Source: Streptococcus suis 10581 (lineage in GTDB: Bacteria > Bacillota > Bacilli > Lactobacillales > Streptococcaceae). From it: a stretch of 64,000 bases of DNA. Location of the stretch: the NCBI GenBank assembly GCA_000440235.1, contig ALKQ01000017.1, positions 19,363 to 83,362 on the forward strand, read 5' to 3'. The notes beneath the pieces are model-generated. The model made no database searches and had not been told where the DNA came from. It worked only from the letters and a program-made list of their open reading frames with translations. The position numbers were made by a program, and so were the translations under genes. Of the stretch, positions 1-8,247 are shown in pieces. Every line of letters begins with the position of its first letter. Positions within the stretch are counted from its first letter, which is position 1.

Positions 1-150
1 AAGTATGAGCCAAACCAATCCGACAGATTGAAGGAAAAATATCCAGAAGTCCACACTCAAAATATTTAAAGCAGGCAACTGGTACCAGTAGTAGATTAGC
101 ATTTCCAAAACTAGGGCTAACCAGGCAAAAACAAATAATTTTCTTTTCAT
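1..150 (-). CDS. N-terminal part of a membrane protein (cut by window edge)
   Basis: An open frame runs from an ATG at 150 off the left edge of the window (50 codons visible). It is preceded by a strong Shine-Dalgarno (GGAGG, 7 bases upstream). The visible residues begin MKRKLFVFAWLALVLEMLIY and form one hydrophobic segment, a short polar stretch (YYWYQLPALN), then a second hydrophobic segment, so this looks like the start of a small multi-pass membrane protein. I do not recognise the family. It is divergent from exoA, and the gap between them holds promoter-like sequences for both directions. Confidence 0.6.
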   Translation of the reverse strand, partial: MKRKLFVFAWLALVLEMLIYYWYQLPALNILSVDFWIFFLQSVGLVWLIL

Positions 151-264
151 AATAACCTCCTTGACACCGATTTATTAGTTCTATTGTATCACAATTTTAA
201 TGTTATAATACAAGAATTATAAAAATTTTTTCAAGTTTCCATATTCGCCTGCAACTTTTATTTT

Positions 265-273
265 TGGTATAAT
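265..273 (+). promoter_or_regulatory. Extended -10 promoter of exoA
   Basis: TATAAT at 268-273 is preceded by TG plus one base, giving an extended -10. No convincing -35 is present. The start codon lies 33 bases downstream behind AAGGA. This is the obvious promoter for the single-gene exoA unit; assignment is by inspection only. Confidence 0.5.
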
Positions 274-305
274 GTAAAACAGTAACAGACTAGAAAAGGA
301 AAATT

Positions 306-1133
306 ATGAAACTCATTTCTTGGAACATTGATTCTCTTAACGCTGCATTGACTGCAGAATCCCCACGCGCCCTCCTATCTCGCGCCGTAATTGACACGCT
401 CGTTGCTGAAGATGCCGACATTATCGCCATTCAGGAAACAAAATTGTCAGATAAGGGACCGACTAAAAAGCATCTAGAAATTTTGGAAAGCTACTTCCCT
501 GGATATGCCAATACCTGGCGTTCATCTGTAGAACCAGCTCGCAAAGGCTATGCTGGTACGCTCTTCCTCTACAAAAACCATCTAACTCCAACCATTACCT
601 TCCCTGAGATTGGTGCTCCAACAACCATGGATTCTGAAGGGCGCATCATCACGCTGGAATTTGATGACTTCTATGTCACACAAGTTTATACGCCAAATGC
701 TGGTGATGGCTTGAAACGGCTTGCTGACCGCCAAATCTGGGATGTGCAGTATGCTGAATACCTATCACAGCTTGACAGCCAAAAGCCTGTCTTAGCCACA
801 GGTGACTACAACGTTGCCCACAAGGAGATCGACCTGGCTAACCCAGCCAGCAACCGTCAATCTCCAGGATTTACAGATGAAGAACGTGAAGGATTTACAA
901 ACTTGCTAGCCAAGGGTTTCACTGATACCTTCCGCCACTTGCATGGGGATGTCCTCAACGCCTATACTTGGTGGGCTCAACGTAGCCGTACCAGCAAAAT
1001 CAACAACACAGGCTGGAGAATTGATTACTGGCTTGTCAGCGACCGCATCGCCGACAAAGTAAGTAAGTCAGATATGATTGACTCCGGTGCTCGTCAGGAC
1101 CATACACCGATTGTGATGGAAATTGAGCTATAA
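306..1133 (+). CDS. exoA: Exodeoxyribonuclease III / AP endonuclease
   Basis: 275 aa, the normal size for the ExoIII/APE1 family. It nicks DNA 5' of abasic sites and trims 3' blocked ends in base excision repair in the cytoplasm. The family landmarks are in order: N-terminal SWNIDSLNA, the metal-binding Glu in QETKLSD (about residue 43), the TGDYNVAH catalytic block (about 160-167), WWAQRS near 220, DYWLVSD (about 243) and the terminal catalytic DHTP. Start ATG at 306 follows AAGGAAAATT. It stands alone between a divergent membrane-protein gene and the convergent sortase genes, and ends just before a bidirectional terminator. Confidence 0.95.
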   Translation: MKLISWNIDSLNAALTAESPRALLSRAVIDTLVAEDADIIAIQETKLSDKGPTKKHLEILESYFPGYANTWRSSVEPARKGYAGTLFLYKNHLTPTITFPEIGAPTTMDSEGRIITLEFDDFYVTQVYTPNAGDGLKRLADRQIWDVQYAEYLSQLDSQKPVLATGDYNVAHKEIDLANPASNRQSPGFTDEEREGFTNLLAKGFTDTFRHLHGDVLNAYTWWAQRSRTSKINNTGWRIDYWLVSDRIADKVSKSDMIDSGARQDHTPIVMEIEL

Positions 1134-1147
1134 TAATACAGTTCACC

Positions 1148-1199
1148 AAAAAAAGACTTAGAACAGCCATCAGAAACGGTGGTTCTCTAAGTCTTTTTT
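1148..1199. terminator. Bidirectional terminator between exoA and the pilus sortases
   Basis: AAAAGACTTAGA (1151-1162) pairs with TCTAAGTCTTTT (1186-1197), with A and T runs on the outer sides, so it can end transcription from both exoA (+) and the last sortase (-). Confidence 0.8.
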
Positions 1200-1222
1200 C
1201 TTTTATTCCTGTTACACTATAC

Positions 1223-2071
1223 CTATCGTACTTTAGCAACTCGACATTCTCTCACAAGTCTGCCCAACTTGTAGGCAAGATAGACAAACAAGAACCAGCC
1301 AAAAAGGGTCAGATAGGCGATGAAGCTTACACCTTTCTTGCGATAAGATTCCAGCACTGCTTGACTAGACTGTGTTTTTTCTTCTGAAGCTGCTACCTGC
1401 TCGCTACTATCATGATGGCGATAGGCATTGACCAAAAGACGATAATCAAAGGGCGGAACCAATGGATCACAGGTCAACAGGGTCAAGACATCCTGTTTTT
1501 CAATCGGAAGCAATTTTTGCCAATCGGTTGCCTTGATGATTTCTGTATTTTTGACCCGATAGGTGACTACTTTTTCACCAATTTCAACAAAAATCTCATC
1601 GCCTTCACGCATTTCATTCAATCGGAAAAAACGCAAATCCGTGTACCAGCTTCTATGACCAGCCAGTACACTACGACGACCCAGACCTCCGAAAGGCAAG
1701 TCCGTTCCTGACACCACCGCTACCCCCTGATCAAGATGGGAATCACTGGCTCCCACCCGAATAGGTTGGCGGATTTCAAGACTAGGAATACTTACATAGC
1801 CGATGATGGTATCTCCAAAATCAGATACGGACTGCTCATCTTTCCTAGTCTCAGCAAAGGGATCAACCGTTGCCAGTTGACCACTCCGCACTACTTCCTG
1901 ATAGTGTTCGATGAGCTCTTCCTCTTTCTTTGAAAAGCCTGACTCCGACTTTTTATAACTCTGGTAGGCAAAAAATTCCCTCACCTCATGAACTGTCATA
2001 TTGCTGAACAATAATAAGGGCAACAACAATCCCACTATCATCAATAGATAGCCAACAATTTTCAACTTCAT
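1223..2071 (-). CDS. Class C (pilus) sortase, third of three
   Basis: 282 aa membrane-anchored transpeptidase that links pilin subunits through their LPxTG-type signals. An N-terminal hydrophobic helix (about 5-25) is followed by a class C lid carrying DPF (about 70), catalytic His in LAGHRS, catalytic Cys in TLLTCDP, and the downstream Arg in YRLLVNAYR. A second hydrophobic segment (about 250-270) and a basic tail anchor the C terminus. The sequence is clearly divergent from the two preceding sortases, so it may handle a different pilin or the final anchoring step. The start overlaps the upstream sortase stop by 4 bases (ATGA), indicating translational coupling. The trio resembles the srtBCD arrangement described for S. 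suis; I cannot say which letter applies to which copy. Confidence 0.9.
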   Translation of the reverse strand: MKLKIVGYLLMIVGLLLPLLLFSNMTVHEVREFFAYQSYKKSESGFSKKEEELIEHYQEVVRSGQLATVDPFAETRKDEQSVSDFGDTIIGYVSIPSLEIRQPIRVGASDSHLDQGVAVVSGTDLPFGGLGRRSVLAGHRSWYTDLRFFRLNEMREGDEIFVEIGEKVVTYRVKNTEIIKATDWQKLLPIEKQDVLTLLTCDPLVPPFDYRLLVNAYRHHDSSEQVAASEEKTQSSQAVLESYRKKGVSFIAYLTLFGWFLFVYLAYKLGRLVRECRVAKVR

Positions 2072-2925
2072 GACCGTCTCCTCCTAGTCGCTTTCCTTCT
2101 TTGAAAAAGGAGGTAACTTGCCAATAAGAGAATAAGAAGAAGGGCAGCTACCAGATAGGATAAAAGCATCCTATCGACAAAGAAACCTGGTTCTTCTTCC
2201 TCATGCACCTCTGGAACATAGGGAATCCGATGCCCCCTGACCAACAAGCGATGGCTATTGACCATATAAGGAGTACAGGTCAAGAGGGTGGCATAGTCCT
2301 TCTCTTCTACCACCAACACAGGCTCAAAATCACCAGGTTCAACAACTAAAATCTGATCTACTTCATAGGCCAAAATCTCAGCAATATTATGAATATAAAA
2401 TCGATCGCCCAGCTTGAGTTGATCCAAATTGGTAAAGAGAGAGGCCTTTGGAAGACCACGGTGGGCAGTCAAGACCGTATGGCTATTGGCACCACCGACA
2501 GGCAAGGAAGAACCTTCCAAGTGACCAACTCCCTTTTGTAAGACTTCCTCGGATGTTCCTGCATAGACAGGGATTTTTTCATTTAGTTTCGGAATCTCGA
2601 CATAGCCGATTTTCTCCTTAACCTCCAACATCCGAGCATACTCTGCTAGACCAGCCTTTTCCTCCTCTGAATAGGGATCTTGTAATTTTCTTGGATTCAA
2701 GGTCTTATTATAGGCCCTAGCCAATTCGAGACGATTTAACACCTCTTGAGTCGGTAGGTCTTTGGCTACCTGATAAAACTCCTGCACTTCCTGATCTGCC
2801 TCGTAGCGATAGTAAAGATGTGAACATAAAGGATAGAGTGTTATAATCAGCCCCGCCAAAAAAATCAAACGCAGGACTAACTTCTTTTGAAGAAAGCGAT
2901 TAGATTCCAGCAGGTTCTTCATCAT
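2068..2925 (-). CDS. Class C (pilus) sortase, second of three
   Basis: 285 aa. Architecture: cytoplasmic basic start, transmembrane helix (about 15-35), class C lid with DPY (about 81), catalytic His in LTAHRG, Cys in TLLTCTPYMVN, Arg in HRLLVRGHR, C-terminal membrane helix (about 250-270) and an Arg/Lys-rich tail. It is very close to the first sortase over the catalytic half, indicating a tandem duplication. It begins with two adjacent ATG codons and overlaps its upstream neighbour by 4 bases. The expected role is isopeptide polymerisation of the pilins encoded upstream. Confidence 0.92.
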   Translation of the reverse strand: MMKNLLESNRFLQKKLVLRLIFLAGLIITLYPLCSHLYYRYEADQEVQEFYQVAKDLPTQEVLNRLELARAYNKTLNPRKLQDPYSEEEKAGLAEYARMLEVKEKIGYVEIPKLNEKIPVYAGTSEEVLQKGVGHLEGSSLPVGGANSHTVLTAHRGLPKASLFTNLDQLKLGDRFYIHNIAEILAYEVDQILVVEPGDFEPVLVVEEKDYATLLTCTPYMVNSHRLLVRGHRIPYVPEVHEEEEPGFFVDRMLLSYLVAALLLILLLASYLLFQRRKATRRRRS

Positions 2926-3752
2926 TTCGTCCTCCTCTTCCTTTTAGTCAAGACAAAAATCAAACCAATGGCAACAAGCATGCCTAAGGCGTATAAAAGA
3001 TAGCGTATCAAAATTCGTTTCTCTGCCTGATCCGACGCCTTGCGATGTTCCTCCTCTACATAAGGAATGCGGTGCCCTCGCACCAAAAGTCGATGTGTAT
3101 TCACCATATAAGGCGTACAAGTCAATAAGGTTACATAATCTTGGTTTGGAACGACCAATAATTGAGAAAAATCACTCGGCTCAACTACCAAGATTTGATC
3201 CACTTCATAAGCCAATACGTCTCCGATATTGTGAATATAAAATTCATCTCCTAGCTTTACACGATGCAAATCGGTAAACAAGCGTGCCTTGGGAAGACCA
3301 GAATGAGCCGTCAATACACTATGGGTATCCTGACCGCCAACAGGTAGGGAAGTCCCCTCTAAATGCCCAATCCCTTTCTGCAAGACCTCCTCTGAAGTCC
3401 CAGCATACATAGGAATATCCACTTCAATCTTAGGAATCTCGACATGTCCTATCCGTTCATGGATTTCCAACATGCGTGCATATTCCGCCCGACCGGCCTC
3501 GTGACGAGAACGACTATAGGGATCTTCCGCAAGAACATTGTGTAAACTTTCGTTAAAGGCATGAGCTAAATCCAAACGTTGCTTGATTTCAGCTGAGGCT
3601 AAGCCTGACTTGGCTTGGTCAAAATCCGTTACAATGTGCGTCGCCTCATAACGATAGTAGAAATTTGAAATATGGGGGTAGAGTAAAATTCCAAATCCGA
3701 TTATAAAAATCAAGTAGAAAAAGAGATTATTCTTCTTTTTCCCTTTTCTCAT
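2922..3752 (-). CDS. Class C (pilus) sortase, first of three
   Basis: 276 aa. Same plan as the next sortase: N-terminal helix (about 10-27), lid motif DPY (about 78), His in LTAHSG, Cys in TLLTCTPYMVN, Arg in LLVRGHR, C-terminal helix (about 245-268) and a Lys/Arg tail. It leads the three-gene block with a perfect Shine-Dalgarno (GGAGGTGAT) before the ATG at 3752. It is separated from the pilin genes by a terminator and a broken Rpn gene. No clear dedicated promoter was found in the 200 bases upstream, so expression may depend on read-through from the pilin genes or on a promoter inside the remnant. Confidence 0.92.
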   Translation of the reverse strand: MRKGKKKNNLFFYLIFIIGFGILLYPHISNFYYRYEATHIVTDFDQAKSGLASAEIKQRLDLAHAFNESLHNVLAEDPYSRSRHEAGRAEYARMLEIHERIGHVEIPKIEVDIPMYAGTSEEVLQKGIGHLEGTSLPVGGQDTHSVLTAHSGLPKARLFTDLHRVKLGDEFYIHNIGDVLAYEVDQILVVEPSDFSQLLVVPNQDYVTLLTCTPYMVNTHRLLVRGHRIPYVEEEHRKASDQAEKRILIRYLLYALGMLVAIGLIFVLTKRKRRTK

Positions 3753-3952
3753 TCAACATCACCTCCATGTGCTACAACGTGATACATTGATGAAAAAATA
3801 GTTACGCACTATATCATTCCAAGCTAACAAAAATTGCAACTAAAATAACGCAATTCCTGATCCCTATCGTTTGAAACAGTACGGATGACCATAGAAAATT
3901 CTTTAATTCGTCCGTCTCACTCAGTTGCTCTTTGGATGCTCAACATTCAATT

Positions 3953-5079
3953 CTAGAAATCAGCTTTTGTCGCATCCAATCCTCCGGTCTTCAAACCATC
4001 CAAATCTTCCTGACTTAGTCCTGTCAGTTCCTTTATCAGCTCATCCGCAAAATGCTTTGCTAACATCTGACGAGCAACCTTGAGCTGACCATCCAGCATA
4101 CCTTCTGCTCGACCTTTTTGAATGCCCTTTTGAATACCTTTTTGAAGTCCTTGAGCCATACCCTCTTCCTGACCACGCTTTCTACCTAGTATGAAAGAAG
4201 TCTCCAATTCACCAAAATGATTGGCTGCACTATAGGCTAGTTGATTAATCATCTTCCTTTCCTCCTCTGTCCATGTATTTCTATCCAGCAGGTGTTCGGC
4301 CCTACTGATAGCGTCTGTTTGTTGCTGGCTAAATTCACGATTGGCAAAAAATTCCATCCACAAGCGTTGGTTCGTAGCCAATTTTCCCTCACTCAGCTTG
4401 TTCAATTCAATAATGAGGCTGGGCAAAAAGTCCAAAGCCACTTCTCAGAGTTCGTGTCAACATCTCAGCGCAGTGGTTGATTGGCAGATTTGCTCGTGTT
4501 TCACACTCCAAATCTGACCTAATCAACTGTGCGGGGGTGGGAAGACGAACTCTTTTTTGACTAGTTGAGTTCTTTCCCACTCCCTCTTCATCTCCCCTTG
4601 CTCTCCAAACGGAATTTCCAACACCTGTCCATTTTCCTCAGCCGTCAAGACAAAGGAATGAATGGGTGCTTGTCATCAAAATACTGGGTGGCGACCAAGG
4701 CGATGGAATAAACTGGTGAAATCTTGTCGTACATGTCATGGGTTCGTTTGACCTTGTCACGAACATTGGGCAAATCCTTGACCAAGTGCTGACAAGAGTA
4801 AGTCCAGAGACGTTTGATAAAGCTGTGTTGGTGAACCACCTGAATTTCAATGATAACCTGAGTCCCGTCGTCCAATCTTGCTAAAACATCCACCGTGGTG
4901 CTAAAATAGCCCTCCCGTTCTTTCTTCAAATCGGCAAGGGTGCCATTTAAAATCTGGACAGACTTGGGACGAAAGCCCAGAAAGGTCTCAATGAAATCAA
5001 TGGTAATCTCGTGGTCATTAAATATCTTTTTTGCCACGATATCAATCATGGGATTGATGCTATGTCGAAATTTTGTCAA
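3953..5079 (-). pseudogene. Broken Rpn-family (PD-(D/E)XK) nuclease gene
   Basis: The N-terminal part (5079-4645, 144 codons) starts MTKFRHSINPMIDIVAKKIF and contains the PD-(D/E)XK-like core with DVLARLDDGTQVIIEIQ (D...E-x-Q), typical of Rpn/PDDEXK_2 proteins. It stops early at ...KHPFIPLS. Reading the alternative frame gives an in-register continuation (HSFVLTAEENGQVLEIPFGEQ...), so a change in an ATTC tetranucleotide run near 4655-4665 probably caused the shift. A repeat element at about 4441-4583 then separates this from the C-terminal half (4441-3953), which carries the usual Gly/Gln/Lys-rich tail EEGMAQGLQKGIQKGIQKG. Two independent lesions argue for a dead gene. Family members are linked to RecA-independent recombination. 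Its role in a pilus island is unknown and it is probably a passenger. Confidence 0.8.
4441..4583 (+). repeat. Short copy (E1) of a modular intergenic repeat, inside the Rpn gene
   Basis: Shares ordered blocks with the copies at 19029-19340 (inverted) and 63766-64000: ACTTCTCA at the left end, GTCAACATCTCAGC, CAGTGGTTGATTGG, ACTCCAAATCTG, CTGTGCGGGGGTGGGA, GACGAACTCTT and GAGTTCTTTCCCACTCCC at the right end. It lacks the internal hairpin cassettes of the longer copies. The Rpn reading frame resumes on either side, so this looks like an insertion. Boundaries are estimated from where similarity between copies stops. Confidence 0.8.
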
Positions 5080-5193
5080 TTGTGTTCCTCCGATAAATAG
5101 AATTTAAGAATAATCTCAATCTATTAATTCGAAGTTCCTAGTAATATTATAGCATCTTGAAGGATATTTTTCCAGAGACACTCGGTGTTTTCA

Positions 5194-5236
5194 AGGAAAA
5201 ATACACCTGCTGACACTTAATTCAAGCAGGTGTATT
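5194..5236 (-). terminator. Terminator after the pilin genes
   Basis: AATACACCTGCT (5200-5211) pairs with AGCAGGTGTATT (5225-5236); on the minus strand the stem is followed by a T run. It lies just after the basal pilin stop and upstream of the sortases, so it can lower sortase transcription relative to pilins. Confidence 0.85.
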
Positions 5237-5262
5237 CTGTCAACACTAGGACCAAAGGCAGA

Positions 5263-6126
5263 CTAAGTCTTTTCCCCTTTCTTGTATGTGACCAAACGAT
5301 AGCCCAAGAGGAAAAGCAAGACTCCGATGTAAACGACCGTCACCAGCACTGCATTTCCGGTATATGGGATTTCAATACCGGGAGGTGTGACGGGTTTATT
5401 CTTGATTTTAACAATTTCAGACACATGTGAATCCGAAGTGATTTCAAAAGGAATTGTATCTTGGGCTAGAATATAGCCTGCAGGAGCCTTGACCTCTTTC
5501 AGATAATAAGTACCATAGGGAAGAGGTCCTACAACAAACTGACCGTTTGCTCCAGAAGTAACATGATAGGGAAAGCCGTCGACTATCACTTCCTTCAATT
5601 CTCCGTTCACTTCCTCAAGAACTACAAACTCTGCACCAGATAAGGGGGCAGTACTTGTAGATACCTTTAGAAATGGCTTACTTCCTTTTTCTTTGCTAGG
5701 CCTTCTTACCTTAGCCTCAATCCGCGCAACACTGCCGTCAACTTTCATCAAGAATGGGACAACCTCGAGACTCGTAGGAGTTCCTACTTGTCGGACATAA
5801 TACCACCCTTTCGTCAAGCCCTGAAAAGTGGCCTGACCTTCTGAAGTGAGAGCCAGTGAGGAAATTGGCTCTCCATAGAGTTGGTTTAGCTCGGACCGAC
5901 TTTTTTGATATAAAGTATCTGCCAACTGTTCAGAAGAGGTTGGCTCTTCTGCAGCGATATACCAAGCCTCCAAGCCTGTCGAAACTTGACTGGCATCTAT
6001 CCCATCAGGAAGCGGAATATGAACCTGAACATCAAAGGAATCTTGTGCTTGAAGTGAAAGCGAGGGCAGTGACAATACACAAATAATAGCTATGAAACAA
6101 CATACTAGCTGTCTGATTCGTCTCAT
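5263..6126 (-). CDS. Small LPxTG-type ancillary/basal pilin
   Basis: 287 aa secreted protein. Signal peptide (about 1-27, hydrophobic core CCFIAIICVLSL, cleavage near LQAQ). Two Cna-B-like domains follow: one ending near KGWYYVRQVG, the second near PLPYGTYYLKEVKAPAGY, which is a pilin E-box. The C-terminal sorting signal IPYTG precedes a hydrophobic segment and KKGEKT. Small size, position directly after the backbone gene, and a Pro-rich stretch before the sorting motif fit a basal pilin that ends polymerisation and attaches the fibre to the wall. Shine-Dalgarno AAAGGAGGG. The gap to the backbone gene is 23 bases, so they are co-transcribed. Confidence 0.88.
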   Translation of the reverse strand: MRRIRQLVCCFIAIICVLSLPSLSLQAQDSFDVQVHIPLPDGIDASQVSTGLEAWYIAAEEPTSSEQLADTLYQKSRSELNQLYGEPISSLALTSEGQATFQGLTKGWYYVRQVGTPTSLEVVPFLMKVDGSVARIEAKVRRPSKEKGSKPFLKVSTSTAPLSGAEFVVLEEVNGELKEVIVDGFPYHVTSGANGQFVVGPLPYGTYYLKEVKAPAGYILAQDTIPFEITSDSHVSEIVKIKNKPVTPPGIEIPYTGNAVLVTVVYIGVLLFLLGYRLVTYKKGEKT

Positions 6127-6149
6127 CTGTCCCTCCTTTTCAACGGATA

Positions 6150-8123
6150 TTATGCCTCTTCAGATTGGCGTTTTTTCATAGCGATGAATGCAAATGCCAT
6201 CACACTCAAACCAACAACTGTGAAGACAAGGGTACCAATGCCACCGGTTTGTGGAATAGTAACCTTTTTGTTTTTCACTTGTTGGAAGTTAGCTTCTGTC
6301 AATTCATCAGTTGTTCCCCAAGAATTCGGTCCAACGGTAAACGGAACAGTGGTACTTGGCAATGCGTATCCTTCTGGAGCCTTGGTTTCTTTCAAGTAGT
6401 AAGTCCCTTCTTTCAAACCTTTGACTTCGAATCTACCATCTTTAGAAGAGATAAACTTGAAGGCTTGGTTTTCATCTTGCACCCACTCCCACTGCATATT
6501 CAGTGTTTCATAAGCTGCGTCACGTGTTGCTTTTTCTGCGTCAGCAGCACCTGTTTTCAACGCTGTTAAATAGGCTTGTTCTGCTCGGTTATAGTCTTGT
6601 ACTTCTTTCTCTTTTGTGTCAGACGTTTTCAATGCCAAATATTTATTTTGTTCGGCATTCAACACCACAAACTCTGCACCGAGCAACTTGGTCGCTTGAG
6701 CTACCTCTTTATCGTCTGTTTTGATGAAGCGTTTACCGTAAGTGATAACTTTTGGTTGTTCTGGTACGATTGGTGGTGGGTTGTCTGATGGGTTGTTGGT
6801 TACGGTAACAACTCCATTACCATTAACTGTATAAGATGGTAAGAAACCTGAAACTGGTTGTTCAATAACAATATATTGTACGCCTGCTTTCAAACCAGTA
6901 GAATATTCAGCACTAGTTTGATTCGCTGGAAGAGTAACAGTCCCTACTTTCTTACCTGTCTCTTGTTCGTAGATATCGAACTTAACTTCTGGATGTGGAC
7001 CAACTGCATTTCCCCAAGTTTTATTTACAACAATTTTGTTTCCATTTGGATCTGGTGTGACTGGTTTTGGATTTTCATCTTGGAAGGTACGAGGACGGTT
7101 TCCATAATGGAATCTCACCTTGTTAGGGATTGCAGTATCAACTTGAGCAGAATCATTTAATACACCTTTGTAGTTTAAAGTAATAGTTACTTCTCCTGTT
7201 TTAGCAGCGGTCTCAACTTTAGCTAAACTATCTGCTTTTACCTTAGCAATAAAGCCTCGTTTGCTCTGTGTAATTTCAAGGTCAGCTAAACTAAGATTTG
7301 CACCTGTCACTTCTAAAGAAGAGACGACGAAGTCCAAACCTGCAACCATCAAGTCTTCCCAAAGAATGGTTTTGTAAGAAGAACCTTTTGGAATTTTTGT
7401 AGTGATTTTATAGCCGATTTCCTCACCAATTTCAACAGGTTTTCTTTCCGTGCTGTTATCCTCGAAAGTCTTTTTCACATCTGGCTTATCCTCTGTGTTT
7501 TTTGGATAAACATGGAGAGGTTTATCTGTGTTATTGAAATATCCTGTTCCGTCTGGAAGTGTAACTGGCAAAACGAGACGGAAAGGAACAGCTTTTGCTT
7601 CTGTTAGTTCGTTACCTTTGGTATCACCATCTTGTTTATTGTAGTAAGGTGATGCTACCTTATCTTCAACGAAGATGTAAGTTCCCTCACCTAGAGTGAA
7701 TTCTGCACCACTTTCTTTGGTATTTACACCTTCACTACCGTACTTTTTATCGCCGGCATCTTCAAATAACTTATAGTTTTCATCAACACCTTCACCAGTA
7801 ATCCCTAGTTCAGTACCAGTTTTTGTTTGCCCTTCAATCTTAGCATCAACCTTCTTCCAAACCTTAAAGTTGACATCTGCAATTTCTTTAGCACTACTAC
7901 CAAAGAAAGTAGTTATTTGGTCAATTTGATTACCTTTGTACTGATCTTTTTTAGTTTCATGATCAAACGCAGTAAATTCGTCTTTGTTCATCAAAATCTT
8001 GTGCACCACAACCTTAGTTTCCTGCGCATCATTCGCATGTACTAAATGTCGAAGATTTCCCAATGGACCGAACATCGTCAGAAGAACGGTCAAGAGGGAG
8101 AATAATTTTGTTAACTTCTTCAT
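6150..8123 (-). CDS. Major (backbone) pilin, SpaA/Cna-B type
   Basis: 657 aa. Signal peptide (about 1-30, cleavage near VHAND). N-terminal domain with a pilin motif containing VYPKN (about 205-210), whose Lys is the expected polymerisation residue. Middle Cna-B domains include KIVVNKTWGNAVG...VKFDIYEQ. The C-terminal domain has an E-box (YYLKETKAPEGY). The sorting signal is IPQTGG, followed by a hydrophobic helix and KKRQSEEA. Together these mark the repeating subunit built into the fibre by the class C sortases downstream. Shine-Dalgarno AAAGGAG before ATG 8123. A 124-base gap separates it from the giant adhesin; I see no terminator there, only a small hairpin around GTACTAAAGTAC. Confidence 0.92.
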   Translation of the reverse strand: MKKLTKLFSLLTVLLTMFGPLGNLRHLVHANDAQETKVVVHKILMNKDEFTAFDHETKKDQYKGNQIDQITTFFGSSAKEIADVNFKVWKKVDAKIEGQTKTGTELGITGEGVDENYKLFEDAGDKKYGSEGVNTKESGAEFTLGEGTYIFVEDKVASPYYNKQDGDTKGNELTEAKAVPFRLVLPVTLPDGTGYFNNTDKPLHVYPKNTEDKPDVKKTFEDNSTERKPVEIGEEIGYKITTKIPKGSSYKTILWEDLMVAGLDFVVSSLEVTGANLSLADLEITQSKRGFIAKVKADSLAKVETAAKTGEVTITLNYKGVLNDSAQVDTAIPNKVRFHYGNRPRTFQDENPKPVTPDPNGNKIVVNKTWGNAVGPHPEVKFDIYEQETGKKVGTVTLPANQTSAEYSTGLKAGVQYIVIEQPVSGFLPSYTVNGNGVVTVTNNPSDNPPPIVPEQPKVITYGKRFIKTDDKEVAQATKLLGAEFVVLNAEQNKYLALKTSDTKEKEVQDYNRAEQAYLTALKTGAADAEKATRDAAYETLNMQWEWVQDENQAFKFISSKDGRFEVKGLKEGTYYLKETKAPEGYALPSTTVPFTVGPNSWGTTDELTEANFQQVKNKKVTIPQTGGIGTLVFTVVGLSVMAFAFIAMKKRQSEEA

Positions 8124-8247
8124 TATTTTCTCCTTTTCTTTTTATAGTCTTTCAGTTTGCTTCTACTACTAAGCAACGAGTCACAGACTGTACTAAAGTA
8201 CGGCAAAACGGGTTAACGAAGTAATAAAAGATAAACTGATGACTAGT

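Noticed and set aside
4441-4583. E1 as a classical insertion sequence or MITE with terminal inverted repeats
   Set aside because: The ends (ACTTCTCA and CCCACTCCC) are not inverted repeats of each other and no clear target duplication flanks it.
6165-6569. Open frames opposite the pilin and adhesin genes
   Set aside because: They are antisense shadows of well-supported coding regions, with no ribosome sites or recognisable domains.
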